A DNA stretch of 64,000 bases from Cloeon dipterum. Lineage: Eukaryota > Arthropoda > Insecta > Ephemeroptera > Baetidae. The notes below the pieces were generated by a model. It searched no databases and was not told the origin of the DNA. It saw nothing but the letters and a program-made list of their open reading frames with translations. Numbering within the stretch: position 1 is the first letter of the stretch; each line of letters begins with the position of its first letter. Below are positions 23,474-35,837 of this stretch, piece after piece. The stretch is taken from contig NC_088790.1 of NCBI RefSeq assembly GCF_949628265.1, positions 3,228,545 through 3,292,544 of the forward strand, in the 5' to 3' direction. The translations under genes were made by a program, and so were the position numbers.

Positions 23474-24537
23474 TACGCGTGCGAAAGCAGTTCAATCTTT
23501 TTAACTTATTTTTTTGTATCCTTTTAAATAGGAGAGCAGCAAATTTAACCACTCATGGTTTATTTTTCTAACATTTATGTCTTCTTGTGCAGAGCAAAAA
23601 GGGGATATTTTAATTAATGTTTTAGGTTTCTTATATACTGTATAACGAAATAAAAACCGATCAGATGCATCTAAAAATTAAAAACGAAATGGAATATATT
23701 ATAATATGACTTGACAGCCCAAATGTTTTATTTATTTAAAAAATTACAACGCGCTAAGACCATTTTCTTGCACTTTTAATCAATTAAGTCAGGAGACTGA
23801 TTTCTCCTTTTAATAATAAGTCCGGGTCTGAGAGTATGCATATTCCATTCAGAACTTCTACCGATCTCATAAGTTTTCGGCTTCCAAAAGGTTTTGCTCA
23901 AAACGGGCTGGGTGGCGCACTCTGTTGCCGACTCGCCACTTGCTGGTTTTCGCACTTTTCCAGCGGCTTTAGGGACTAATGTCTGGATGAGTTTAAATTA
24001 AAGACCTTGGTTCGTGGAGGTGAAAAGATGGCCACTTTGGGCCCAAGCTTTTAAAATGTTATCTGCTCGGCGGTGATATTGGCCCACGGGATGTGCTGAG
24101 TAGCTAGACGTTGAGAAAATAACTTGTTTGGAAAATAGAAGTTAAAATACTTAAATTGTTCTAGCGGGTAGCATGATTTTTTTGCCCCTAACGAAAAATA
24201 CTGATTTAAAACTTATAGAAATAACAATGAAAATGAAAAAATTTTATATTGAAGACAGCAATCATTTTTATTTACTTAAATAAAGTATTTAGTGATGCTT
24301 TTGATTCGTGCTCATTTAACCATTATATTTTACGATTAGAGGCTCAGAAAAAATTAGTCCAGCATGCAATCAAATTAAAATCGGTAAAATCCTGTCCTGG
24401 ATCAAAATTATCTATTATTTTCAACAAGTGGAAATGAAGGATGTCTTTGTATTTAAAATGCAGGTTTCTTGAATAGTACTATTTAATAACAAAATTTAGA
24501 ATAAGTTAACATTTGGCATTATTTGTGTGCTGACAAA
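23474..24537. other. Convergent spacer, APN copy 3 and FDXACB1-like gene
   Basis: Holds the copy 3 3'UTR and its AATAAA (23649-23654), a SINE-like repeat (23895-24115) and AT-rich DNA. No further gene is visible; the frame 24249-24437 has no recognisable features. Confidence 0.5.
23895..24115 (+). repeat. SINE-like dispersed repeat, copy B
   Basis: Shares GGGCTGGGTGGCGCAC, GACTCGCCACTTGCTGGTTT, AAAGATGGCCACTTTGGGCCC and GTTATCTGCTCGGCGGTG blocks with 10312-10615. It is shorter, with an internal deletion. Confidence 0.6.
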
Positions 24538-27416
24538 TCACATTACTTTTTGAGCAAGTTTTGAGTTCAAAAGGGCTTCAGGCAAGAACTCTTGGTGCAG
24601 TACGATTGCAGCCCGCTTTGAGAGGGCTTCTAGAGACGAGCGGTATTGCAGCCGGTAGCAGTGACTAGTCCAGTCTTCATCTTCAGGACTGTACTTGTTG
24701 ACCAGCTCCTTTCCGATCAGGAATTTGCCCAGCAGCCTCCACAGCAGAACGTTGAACCGTTTCTCACTGAAAGCTTCGCCAATGACGAAGCAAATGTCCA
24801 GGACGAACGTCCTCGGAAATAGAGACACAGGGGAAAAAGTGCTGTTCGAACGTTTTGAGAAGAGCAAATCGCGAAAATTCTCAGCTTGAAAGTAAATCAT
24901 AGCCAGCAAGTCCAGTTCGATGATGACAGCATTTTTTTGGCATTTGTAGGCGAGATCCTGCCCTGAAAACTGCACTGTCCACTGGTCGTCGTCCATTTCC
25001 ACCTCGAGCCTCGTTTCGCCGATCAAGGACGAAAGCCAAAGCGTAATCAGTCCGGTCAATCTCTCGATGTCGGTGTGTTTCACCAAAATTTGATAAGGCG
25101 CTGGCGACTCATTGAAGGACAACTCATCAAGGGGCTTGAAAATCGGGCCGTAGGTGATGAAATTTTCCTTCTTGCAAAACTCCATCACGTCCGCGAGGCT
25201 TCTCCTCATGAACTTTGCAGTGTTCCCCACCGAACACGGCACTCTTTTCAAATTCAGGTCGCAGTTGAAGGGTAGGTAATTGGTGTGCACCACCATCAGG
25301 TTTTCCCCAAGGCGAGCAGAGTTCTTCACGAGGTCCACTAACTTGTTGTACAAATCCACTTGCGGAGAAATCTTTAAATTGGAGCTGAGAAAGTATTTTG
25401 TCTCCATTTCGGTGAAGGCAGAGCACAAATCCAAGTGCGTTCGGTCGCACACGATGTCCCCGTAACGCGTGGACAGCTGCACGCTAGTTTCTTTCTCGTT
25501 GATTCGAGAGACAAGAAGAATCGGCGCAGCAGGTTCAAACACGTGGACGATCGCTTCGGTCGTGTGGAACCACTGCTCCCGGCTTCGAAAGCCAACAGAC
25601 TCGTAGCCATTGCAGAGTTTGTGGTTGAAAGGAAGCACTTGACTTAGAATAAAACCTGTAAAAAGGAGATTAATTTTTTTATAATCGTAAGAAGGGCTGG
25701 GAGATTTAGACGGTCGTCTTTTTTTCTGAGACTCTAGCTTTTAGTAAAGCACGAATCATGCGATTTTAAGCTATGAAAATTGTCTTAAAAACTGCTAAAT
25801 CCATCTTAAAATGTTTATGAGACGTCTAAAATTAGTCTAAAGTCATCTTAATTTGTTAAAAATCAAATTAATAAGTATGAATTATATTTTGCTCTTGGAT
25901 TTGTTCCAATTAGCGGAATTTTTTATCCAATAAATTTATTTTATTTTTTCAGAATAAATTAACGGTTTTATAGCTTCCGAAAATAGATTAGACAAGTTAA
26001 CATAACAGTCAGACTAAAATTTTTAGAAAGTTTTCGTTAATTCCATTTTCCAGCTTGTTCATGACTCATAACATTTCGTACAATTAAAGCAATAATTAAA
26101 TTACGTATGAACAAAGGCAAAAAATGACAAGCAGGATCTGCATAAACGCGCGAAACAAAAAATTGATTCGACGTTGTCACGTGCCGTGATTTGGTCAAAT
26201 CTAAAATTTCTGGTCCTTGATTATAGAGATTAATTGTTACTAAATTTCACACAAAAATAATTACTAATGCTATAGTAAAAAAGGTAAATATTCTTAATTG
26301 TTATTAGTGTGTTACAGCATTTAATTAAATTTGCTGGAATTTTACCCCAATTGAAATGAATTGAACCAAAACAAGGACAGATCTCACTGGTTCTTCAACA
26401 GGTATAAAAATCGCAAATGAACCGCCTACTTGTTTATGCAAAACAATTAAGGTTTTGGCAAGAATCAGACGTTTTTAAAAGTTAATTTTAAGGTCAAATG
26501 GCTTGATTAGCATGATTCATGCTCATTATTAGTTTATAAAACGATTGGAAGCTCAGAAGTAAATAAATCTCTCATTACCAGAGATCGCAGCCATTTCGTT
26601 AATTTGCCAGGAATTTCCCCAGTCCCTCTGATTGTCTCCGTCAGCTGGAGTTCCTCCCTGGCCTTTGCACAAATTGACGATTATCTTTGGTCTTGAGGTC
26701 TGCGGCAGTCTTGCACAGGCCCCAGCAAGGAACTTTCTGGCGCTGGAGAAGAAGTCTTGGAGAAGTTCGCGGTTGCGGTTGATTTTCATTTTGCCCCCAA
26801 TGTGGGGAAAGTTGAAAATGATGCAGTTTGGCGTTAAGTCATCTTCAGCGACGAGCTGGTTGTAAGACGTCAACTGTCTGGCATCGATTCCATAGAGAAC
26901 ACTCACTCCTGTAGCATTTAGTAATTATCAGGGCTGTGAAATTTAATTTGACGATCAACTATTTTTCAGATTAGACAGAAAAATAAAAAACCTAACTCCA
27001 TTTTTTTATTACATTAAAAATGTATTCTTTTTTTAAATTATTCTCCTATGACATTTGGACAAAAACCTAAGATTTAACGCAGTGAAAATGAAAAATCTTG
27101 ACTGTAAACACTAATCTCGAAAACCTTTTTAAAAATCGACTATACGTCGAAACAAACCCGTCCAAAATTCACATTCACAGGTATAAACTAATAACAAGTA
27201 TGTTATTTCAAGAATGTAAAAAATTTTACCCGATTCCTTGAGCAATTGGACATTTTCTTTGGCACCCTCTAAAATTTTGTCCTCATCCTCGAAACAGGTT
27301 GCAATCACGCAGCGAAGTTTATCGGCATGTTGTTGCTTAAATTTGAGAGAAAAAGAGAAGTTTCCTTCGCCCAAAAACAAAATTCCGTCGTCGCGGCTAA
27401 AGAGGCTGGGATCCAT
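24538..27416 (-). CDS. FDXACB1: FDXACB1-like protein (DUF2431 methyltransferase fold + FDX-ACB domain)
   Basis: Minus-strand gene of three exons: 27416-27230, 26908-26579, 25655-24538; 1635 nt, 544 aa. The N-terminus has the LGEGNFSFS motif (15-23), and exon 2 has IIFNFPHIGGK (92-102) followed by an NRELLQDFF segment. Both are hallmarks of the DUF2431/BMT5-like Rossmann fold, whose yeast member methylates 25S rRNA uridine. The last about 100 residues (SLFPRTFVLDICF..SHCYRLQYRSSL) match the ferredoxin-fold anticodon-binding domain otherwise found in phenylalanyl-tRNA synthetase. This pairing defines FDXACB1; its function is poorly known and is inferred to concern RNA or tRNA. The start at 27416 has a strong context (GCACCATGG); an in-frame ATG at 27458 is the alternative. 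It is divergent with UPF1. Confidence 0.87.
25656..26578 (-). other. FDXACB1-like intron 2
   Basis: 923 bp of AT-rich DNA between a CTG/GTAATG donor and a TTTTACAG acceptor (minus strand). Nothing recognisable is present apart from a TCACGTG-type E-box near 26178. Confidence 0.5.
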
Positions 27417-27784
27417 GGTGCCAAAATGCAGCCTATCTATATTCTGTTGCGATTTCAAGTGTTAAGTGTTAAGGTGTGTAACCAAGGCCATCGCCATGCA
27501 GGAGTATGTATACAAATTTTCAAATTTCCCGCGTGAACACTTGTTATGATTTCGTCGCTCTCGTTGGGCGACGTTGTCACTTGTCTCTCATTCGCTGCAA
27601 CGTTGCCTATGACGTCACTTTTCACTAAAAGTAAGGGAACAACACACGACGTGATAACATGGTGTGAACTTTGGCCAGTTATTTTTGTAAATAGATCGAT
27701 CAGGGACGATTAATAGACACTCCAGAAGTTGCGGCACGGTAGATCAATTGTTGTTCGTCTGTTGGAAGCGGAATCGGCTTCGAA
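27417..27784. promoter_or_regulatory. Divergent promoter of FDXACB1-like and UPF1 genes
   Basis: The two start codons are 368 bp apart, head to head. A full palindromic CRE, TGACGTCA, lies at 27610-27617, near the middle. A GACGTTGTCAC string at about 27569 is also CRE-like. No TATA box is obvious on either side, as expected for housekeeping promoters. Confidence 0.65.
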
Positions 27785-30700
27785 ATGAGTGTGGACACGT
27801 ACGGGCCGAGCTCGCAAACGCTCACCTTCTTGGATACCGACGAAGGCGCCGATCTGTTGGGGGCAGACACGCAGGGTTCAGAGTTTGATTTTAAGGACTT
27901 CACGATGCCCTCGCAGAGTCAGACTCAGGCGTCCCAACTCGACCTGGGACACCACCCGATATTGCCTGGACAGGTCAGTGCTCGCTCCACGAATTCCTAA
28001 ATTGTAGTGGTTTTATCTAATTGCGCAACGGCTGCACTACGATAGTGAATTTAAAAAAAATTGCTGATGATAACAGGCCACGATGGCTGACGAATTGCGC
28101 GGGTATTATTTATAATTTTACTTCAATTTCAGGTCAATGGGTTAATTTTGGAGAATGGCTCGGATCGGGATATTGTTGCGGTCACTAACGCGGTGGGTGA
28201 ACTCCAATTCGAAGAAGAGGATGAGGAAGCGTACTACAACAGGGTGAGAATCTTATCACCTGTATTAATTTGAAGAAAATGTTTTGCCAAACCCACTTTT
28301 TTCTAGGACCTTCCTGAATTTGCCTGCCGTTACTGCTGCATTCACGACCCAGGGTGCGTGGTGATGTGCAACATTTGCAAAAAGTGGTTCTGCAATGGCC
28401 GTGGTAACACTTCCGGCTCGCACATCGTAAACCACTTGGTCAGGGCCAAACACAAAGAGGTGACCCTGCACAAGGACGGGCCCCTCGGAGAGACCGTGCT
28501 CGAGTGCTACTCGTGCGGCGTGCGAAATGTTTTCGTTCTTGGGTTCATTCCAGCCAAAGCTGATTCGGTTGTGGTTCTGCTCTGTCGCCAGCCGTGTGCT
28601 GCCCAGAACTCACTCAAGGACATGAACTGGTTCGTATCAATCTAAATTGTAACCATCAGTGTCTCAAGACTTGTTTTAATCAACAGGGACCAGGAGCAGT
28701 GGAAGCCATTGATTGCGGACAGGTGCTTTTTATCTTGGCTGGTCAAGAATCCAAGCGAACGAGACCAGACGAGGGCTAGGCAAATCACTGCCCAGCAGAT
28801 AAACAAACTCGAGGAGTTGTGGAAGGAAAACAGCGAAGCCACTTACCAGGACTTGGAAAAGCCTGGAGTGGACGAGGATCCTCAGCAAGTGTTGTTGAGG
28901 TGCGTCCCACTCATACAAAATAATATACAATTATATATATTTATTGAATTCCATCAGGTATGAGGACGGATACCAGTACCAAAACATCTTCGGACCGTTG
29001 GTGAAGCTCGAGGCGGACTATGATAAACGGCTCAAGGAGTCGCAAACACAGGACAACATCGAGGTCCGCTGGGATGTCGGTCTCAACAAGAAAACCATAG
29101 CGTATTTTACCCTCGCAAAGACTGATGGCGGTAAGTTCTTTAATTTTTTAAAAAGCCCTTGATATGCGGATTCACTAACAGATAGCGCCACCGATTTTTT
29201 TTCTGATAAAAAGGCTAATTCCTGCTGTTGTGCGTTCTGAATTTTGGTGATATTAACATACAATTTTTCTATTTCGCATAGCTTTGAGCTACAACCTCGA
29301 AAACGACTTAAAAACTAATTAAAGATCAATATTTTGTTCAATTAAGATGATTTTTGGTATTGCTTGGGTTTTTCGACTGTTGGTTCCTTTTTTATTTTCT
29401 GAAAAAAAAACACCTAATTTTTCCATAGAGGTCACTTTTGGGTCAGTAAAACGTTTTAAATTTAAAAAAAAATATTGAAGCTGATTAAATAATACTGTGT
29501 TTGACACATAAACCTGTTGTATTTAGCAAATATTTTTACTCGGCAAATATTTAAAAAATAAATAATTAAATTCTCAAGTATTTTTTTTTTAATTTCGATC
29601 AGATAGTATAATATTTTCTATCTATCTCTTGACTTTTTTCATAATTATTTCAATCCATTTGTAATGATGCATAGAAAATATCGCATTTAAAAAAACGAGA
29701 AATTGTCAAAATTATTAAAATCAAACATTGATCAATTCAAATTTAATGAAATTTTAATGATTTGCTCGGGACTTCCTATGATAAGGTTTTATCAAAGAGG
29801 AGTGGGGACATTGAGTCGTCTCTCTGCGAACGTTTTGGTTCGGTGCGTCTCTTGGAGAGGTAGCAACAATTCAAAGCTTATTGAATTGTGTCGCGTTTGT
29901 GTATATATTTGCTGAACAAACAATGTGACGTGTCTGTTGAGTGACTGGTTATTGTTTGATGGAATGGAGGTATCCCTTCGGGCAATAATGCACAACAGCA
30001 GTATTGAACCTGAAAAAACTGTAGAAGTTTATTAAAATAGAAAAACCGCTGGCACCATCTTTAAACACCAAGAAACTTTCGCAATTACCATATTTTTACT
30101 GACATTTCAGACATGAAGTTGATGCACGGAGATGAGCTGCGCCTCCGGTATTTGGGAGAGCTCCACAAGCCTTGGTCAGGGGTTGGACACGTGATTAAAA
30201 TTCCCGACAACTTTGGAGAGGAGGTTGGTATTGAGCTGAAGAGCAGCAGCGGTGCTCCTACTGACTGCGTGTCAAACTTTGTCGTCGATTTCATCTGGAA
30301 GTCCACTTCCTTTGACAGGTTTGCTTTAACAAAAAGATGATGAAGCAGTTTTAGATTTATACTGATCAAATTTAGAATGCAACAAGCTCTGCGGAAATTC
30401 GCTGTCGATGAACACTCGGTTTCCAGCTACATTTACCGTCGCCTCTTAGGCCACGAGGTTGAGGAGATATTGTTCCGCTGCAACCTACCCAAGCATTTCT
30501 CGGCCCCAAACCTGCCAGATCTCAACAGGTCTCAGGCGAGTTATCGATTAAAAAACCTCTTCTTTCAAGTGCTAACTTTAAATTATTGTCGATCAGGTGT
30601 ACGCAGTAAAGCAAGCACTGCAGCGTCCCTTGTCTCTGATTCAGGGTCCTCCTGGAACAGGAAAGACCGTCACCTCTGCGTCCATAGTTTATCACCTGGT

Positions 30701-32797
30701 CAAGCAGAGCGGAGGCTCTGTTCTCGTCTGTGCTCCGTCGAACACTGCTGTTGACCAGCTGACGGAAAAAATCCATCTCACGGGACTTAAAGTCGTCCGT
30801 CTCTGCGCCAAGTCGAGGGAAGCGATTGACTCGCCGGTTTCTTTCCTCGCTCTACACAATCAAATCCGAAACATGGACAGGTAAAAATTTGCTGTTTTGA
30901 TTTTTTCTATTGTTAAAGTAACAGTATTGTTATTGAAAAAATGGAAATGTTTATTTTGGGGCGGAAAACATGACTCCAAAGGTGGTCAAATTCAGTTAAA
31001 TTCAAAAATTAATCAAAACTCACGGGCGAGGAAATGATTTCAATCCCCCTCTAGGGATTCTTGACAACAACATAAGCAATGCTAGATTGAACGTTTCGGG
31101 CTCGTCCATGTTAATATCACAAAAGTAAAGAAGCCATGACTTGCTTATTAACCATGAATTTCTAATGCAAATTCAATAATAAAATCTGCATTTTCAGTAA
31201 CACCGAGTTGCAGAAATTGCAGCAGTTAAAGGACGAGACAGGAGAACTCTCATCAGTGGACGAAAAACGCTACCGTATGCTGAAAAAGAGCGCCGAGCGA
31301 GAGCTGCTGGAGGCGGCCGACGTGATTTGCTGCACGTGCGTGGGTGCTGGTGACCCCCGACTGCTGCGCCAGAAATTCCAATCAATCCTGATCGACGAGA
31401 GCATGCAGGCGACTGAGCCTGAGTGCATGGTGCCTGTCGTGCTGGGAGCCAAACAGCTGATCCTGGTCGGCGATCACTGCCAGTTGGGGCCGGTGGTCAT
31501 GTGCAAGAAGGCCGCCAGGGCCGGTCTCTCCCAGTCGCTCTTTGAACGACTCGTTGTGCTGGGAATCAAACCGTTCCGACTTGAGGTGCAGTACCGCATG
31601 CACCCTGAGCTATCCAAATTCCCGTCAAACTTTTTCTACGAGGGCTCTCTGCAAAATGGAGTGAGCGATGGTAAGTTTAACTGACAATTCTTAAAAGTCC
31701 TGCTCTTTTTGGTGTCAAAATGACCAAGCTTCCAGAAATCAGAGTGCAATCAAGTTCTGATGAATCTAGAACATTAAATTTTGTGCTTAATGATACCTTT
31801 TTAAACAGTCAACAACTTTCTAACTTCAGCCTAATTTTTTTGGAATTATTTTAATTTATTTTTCATTTCTGAATTTCTCAAAAACATATTTTTTTGGTAC
31901 GGAACAATATGTTGCTCTGAGGGTGTGCATCATGCGTAGAAATTTTCAGGGTGGGGAAAATTCAAGTTTTTGAGATATATGGAAGGTCAAAGGTTGAATA
32001 AAGTGGTTGGGAGAAAATTGAAAAAATCAAAATGGGTCGATTTTGACGTGCGGAACATGTTGGAGGTCAAGATGAGATTGGGTAATAAATGGAACCCTGG
32101 CGTCAGGGTAGCCCTCTAGCGATCGTTAGCACCTTTAACGATGATCTGTATCGATTCGATTTCCAAGATATGCGCCCCGTTGGTATGGCCAAGTCAAGAG
32201 CTTTCAGAATATGTTCAACTCGACCCCTTTTGAAAGTCACCAGGGTGCTCTGAAAACGCCCTCGTTCATGAGTGCCATGATGGCTTCTAAAAGGGGTCAA
32301 GTTGCTTAATATATGTTCTTAAAGCTCTCGACCATTCCAGCAGTGCTCAAATTTTGCAAATCAAACCAATACAGAGCCCTTCGTGTGACGTTCAAGTGGC
32401 CATCAATTGCTCGTTAGCTTACATGACGCCAGGGTTCGATTTTTTTACCTGTTCTGATGGTCTTGTGTCACCTCAGGGGCGGCCTCAAGTAATTTTCATC
32501 ATTAATTTTCATTTTTTTTTCTTAAAAAAGAAACATTATTTTAATGAAATTGTAATTTTTAGATGACAGAAGGCTGAAAGGCATCGATTTTCCTTGGCCG
32601 CAACCAGACAAGCCAATGTTCTTCTACGTAACTCAGGGCCAGGAGGAAATCGCTGGATCCGGAACGTCGTATCTGAACAGGACTGAAGCATCAAACGTTG
32701 AAAAAATCACCACACGATTCCTGAAAGCTGGTATGAAGCCAGAGCAAATCGGAATCATCACTCCCTACGAAGGCCAACGTGCTTACCTGGTTTGTCC

Positions 32798-32865
<68 letters not shown>

Positions 32866-35837
32866 TTACCAACCTTATTTTAAATTTTAATTAAAAACAC
32901 AGGTTCAGTACATGCAGTATCAAGGCTCTCTCCATGCCAAGTTATACCAAGAAATAGAAGTGGCCAGCGTGGACGCCTTCCAGGGCCGAGAAAAAGATTT
33001 GATCATAATGTCATGCGTCCGCTCCAACGAGCACCAGGGTATCGGATTCCTTAACGACCCACGCCGACTGAACGTCGCTCTCACTCGCTCTAAATACGGC
33101 AACATCATCGTGGGCAATCCCAAAATTCTCTCTAAGGTGAGTGAATTGGACCATTTTAGGGCCCGTCTCTAATAACAATCCCTTTTGCAGCAACCGTTGT
33201 GGAATAACCTCCTCAACTTCTACAAAGAAAACAAGGTGCTGGTCGAAGGGCCACTCAACAACCTGAAAGAATCGCTGATCCAGTTCGCCAAACCAAAGAA
33301 GCTGGTCAACTCTGCCAATCCTGGCACACATTTCATGCTGACCACCATGTACGACGCGCGGGAGGCTATGGTTGCCGGCAGTATTTACGACAGAAGCGGT
33401 GGTGGACACATGAACGGAATGGCTGGACCCTCGACTTACTACAGACCTAATCACTGTAAGTATTACCGTCTAAGCAGACGGAAAATTTTAATGAATAATT
33501 GGTGCTCAATAGACTTATTTTTTTGGCACAATTTTTGGCATTTAAATGGGATACTTCTGAAAAAATTTAAGTGTTTATCAAAATCACAATAAAAATTGCC
33601 CATTGGCTCGCATTGTTAAGGCACTCTCAGGAGTGTCAAAGTAATGGGAGGTATTTGAGCAGTTCGGAGTTCTAATACTGGCTACCTAATGTCAGAGATG
33701 GCAAAAAGTGGTTAGTTTAGTGGCTCGAAATGCTCAAATTGCTCAACGGGCTGGGAGGCGCACCGGCGCCGACTCGCAACTTGCTGGTTTGCACCTTTCC
33801 AGCAGCATGCGTGATTTGGCTTCACGGGACGAATGTCTAGCGTTTCAATGCAGTCCTCGGTGCGGAGGCAAGTGGCCCTTGAGTGGGCTGGGTCCCTGTG
33901 CGGCCTGGTGCGCCCATGTTATCCGTTCGCGGTGTTATTGGGACCCGGGTTGCAGCATTCGTGCTAGTGCAGTGCGCGCCCTTCCCGGTCCGAAAGGACA
34001 GGGATAAAAAAGAACAAAAAAAGCAAAAAAAAAAATGTAAATTTCTTCTTTATCGCCAACATTTTCGTTACAGGTTTGTGGCCTGGTGCTCAAATGGACC
34101 CGTATAACCGAACCCACGATTCCATCAGTTACATTTCTCCGGAGAGGGCGCAGGCTGCGATGAACAACATGCCAGTGCCAGTCGGCATGTTTATGAACAT
34201 GAATCACGTCCCTCCAAGATTCTACAATCAACACCAACAGTCCATGCAGAGTGAGTTTTCACGCCAAATGTTTTTATCGCTTTGTCTAACCTTCTGGTAT
34301 TCCAGACATGCGCGGACGAGGCGCGGGCCGTGGCGGAAACTCCAGAGGTGCCAGAGGAGGAAAACCCGGCCGTGGAATCCTCCGCACCGGCGGCCAGAGC
34401 TTTAACAGCCAGGATGCGTCCCAACCGTACAGCCAAAACGTGCCACTCACACAAGGAATGTCACAGGTACGAGAAATCTCATTTTTTTTAAATGCCCCTT
34501 GACCAAATCAGTATAAAATCTGTAAATTTGCGAATTCCAAAGCAAATCCAAAGCAATCTACGCGTTTTTACGCGGGAAGGCGTATTTTCAATTCAGAAAC
34601 GGAATCTGACCAATAGGTGAATTAAAAAAACACCTTAAATTAGCGCAGATTTTGGGGACGTTGGCGACGGTGGGGTGGCAGAGGGGCCTAAAACACACAG
34701 AATTTCACGGCGTTTACTGTACGGCCCAGAGGAGCCGAGTTAATATTTTTTTAATTTGGAAAAAACGTGAATTTTTGACACAAACTTTCAGTTTTGGGGC
34801 CCGGGCGAGGCCCTATGGGCTGGACGGCGCTGATTGATGCCCCCTGGTGGGGCATGTCCATCCGTGATCGAGTTTCCAAATTTTGACCATTTTTCGAATT
34901 ATTTACTAATTTTTTTCCGCCGAATTTCCGACAATTTTTCCATGATTCTGCCGGTCATATCTTTGGTCCGGGGAAAAATTTCGATAAAATGGCTTTCAAT
35001 CGACGCGAAATTTATCTGGGATCACTTTAATATCAAATACGAGCCGATCTGATCAAAATCCTAATTTTTTATTTTCAAAAACGTGAATTTTGCACTTTCT
35101 CTGTAAGGATGATACCACGGGAAATGGAATTTTTTCCAAACGGAGTAAACTTAAAAGAGTTCAACTGACTCCATCGCACCGAAAAGACCGCCGCCGGTTT
35201 TTCAGAATTTTGGTGCCCATAGAAAAATAAAATTGATTTTTTTCGGTTTTTTCGGCTTCACGACGCGAAAATGGTTTTATTTTTCTTAAAATTCGGTCGC
35301 TAGTCGGATCGTCAACCACGACCCCTCATCAGACAGGTTTTTGATTTGACTTGTACTTGGGATACCTAAATAACCTTTTTCAGGGTACCCTGACCTGAGA
35401 TCCGCTCCCAGGCCAGTTTTTAACGCCTTTTCACTAATTTTGAGTATATTTGCGATACTCACCCTTGCCTGTCATCGACCTTCCTCAGGTCACATGACCT
35501 CAGGTCACATGACCTGAGGACTTTTATTATATTTTAGTCTTTTGGTCGATCTGGCCGCCTCGGCAGACAGTTGCCCAAAGGGCTGGCGCGAAGCTACTCT
35601 TCTGGTATCTAACAATGGACAATTGACGTTTTACAGGGAATGTCGCAGCCAGGTTTCAGTCTGTCTCAGGCTGGACTGTCGCAGCCGGAATTCTCTCAGG
35701 ACAGCAGCTACATGATGGGAGGTGACTACCACTCGCAGGTCGACGGACTGCTGTCCCAGGACTCGACGTACCAGGGCGACCGGTCGGCCTTCTACTCTGG
35801 CGCATCTCAGGGCGGCCACTTCTCACAGCCGTACTGA
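27785..35837 (+). CDS. UPF1: UPF1, ATP-dependent RNA helicase of nonsense-mediated decay
   Basis: Superfamily 1 helicase at the centre of nonsense-mediated mRNA decay. Exons: 27785-27973, 28133-28243, 28307-28629, 28687-28899, 28958-29130, 30111-30318, 30376-30535, 30597-30880, 31198-31670, 32563-32789, 32903-33136, 33191-33455, 34074-34250, 34306-34466, 35637-35837; 3399 nt, 1132 aa, a normal family length. The Cys/His-rich UPF2-binding domain starts at DLPEFAC (101-107). Walker A GPPGTGKT is at 476-483. Motif II is DESMQ (620-624), where human has [16 protein letters not shown] and [10 protein letters not shown] mark the C-terminal helicase motifs. The tail has an RGRG/RGG-like stretch and many SQ/TQ pairs, the SMG1-kinase targets. 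Exon 7 ends at a GC donor (CAG/GCGAGT). Intronic repeats are listed separately. Confidence 0.98.
29782..29985 (-). mobile_element. LTR-like fragment in UPF1 intron 5
   Basis: Matches 7680-7797: a GGGATACC start, a CAAACAAT inverted pair and an ATATATA box followed by AACGCGACACAATTCA, in the same minus-strand order. The rest differs, so this is a diverged or related family member. It sits in a 980-bp intron that otherwise shows only AT-rich DNA. Confidence 0.45.
32092..32437. mobile_element. MITE-like inverted-repeat element in UPF1 intron 9
   Basis: The ends are a perfect 14-bp inverted repeat, GAACCCTGGCGTCA (32092-32105) and its complement (32424-32437). The inner arms are also complementary with gaps (TCAAGAGCTTTCAGAA.. 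against AAAGCTCTCGA, and CGACCCCTTTT against AAAAGGGGTCAAG). It has no coding capacity. The superfamily is unassigned because flanking duplications are not clear. Confidence 0.75.
32800..32862 (+). repeat. (CT)n tract filling UPF1 intron 10
   Basis: A 63-bp CT repeat occupies more than half of a 113-bp intron, starting 11 bp after the donor. The acceptor AAACACAG lies 40 bp beyond the tract. Confidence 0.97.
33710..33995 (+). repeat. SINE-like dispersed repeat, copy C (UPF1 intron 12)
   Basis: Same unit as 10312-10615, starting with an A-box-like TAGTTTAGTGG and ending near an A-rich tail (34005-34036). The overlapping frame 33708-34007 is not a gene. Confidence 0.6.
34467..35636 (+). other. 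UPF1 last intron (1170 bp)
   Basis: A long intron before the final SQ-rich exon. It holds two adjacent AGGTCA palindromes at 35487-35515 and no coding or transposon signature that I recognise. It is less AT-rich than the other introns. Confidence 0.6.
35487..35515. promoter_or_regulatory. Duplicated nuclear-receptor-like palindrome
   Basis: AGGTCACATGACCT occurs twice, separated by one C. Each unit is an inverted pair of AGGTCA half-sites spaced by two bases, with a CACATG E-box in the middle. Four half-sites in 29 bp is unlikely by chance. Receptor binding is inference. Confidence 0.5.

Noticed and set aside
33708-34007. 99-codon frame in a UPF1 intron as an extra exon
   Set aside because: It is the SINE-like repeat and interrupts the conserved UPF1 order; the flanking exons join in frame without it.
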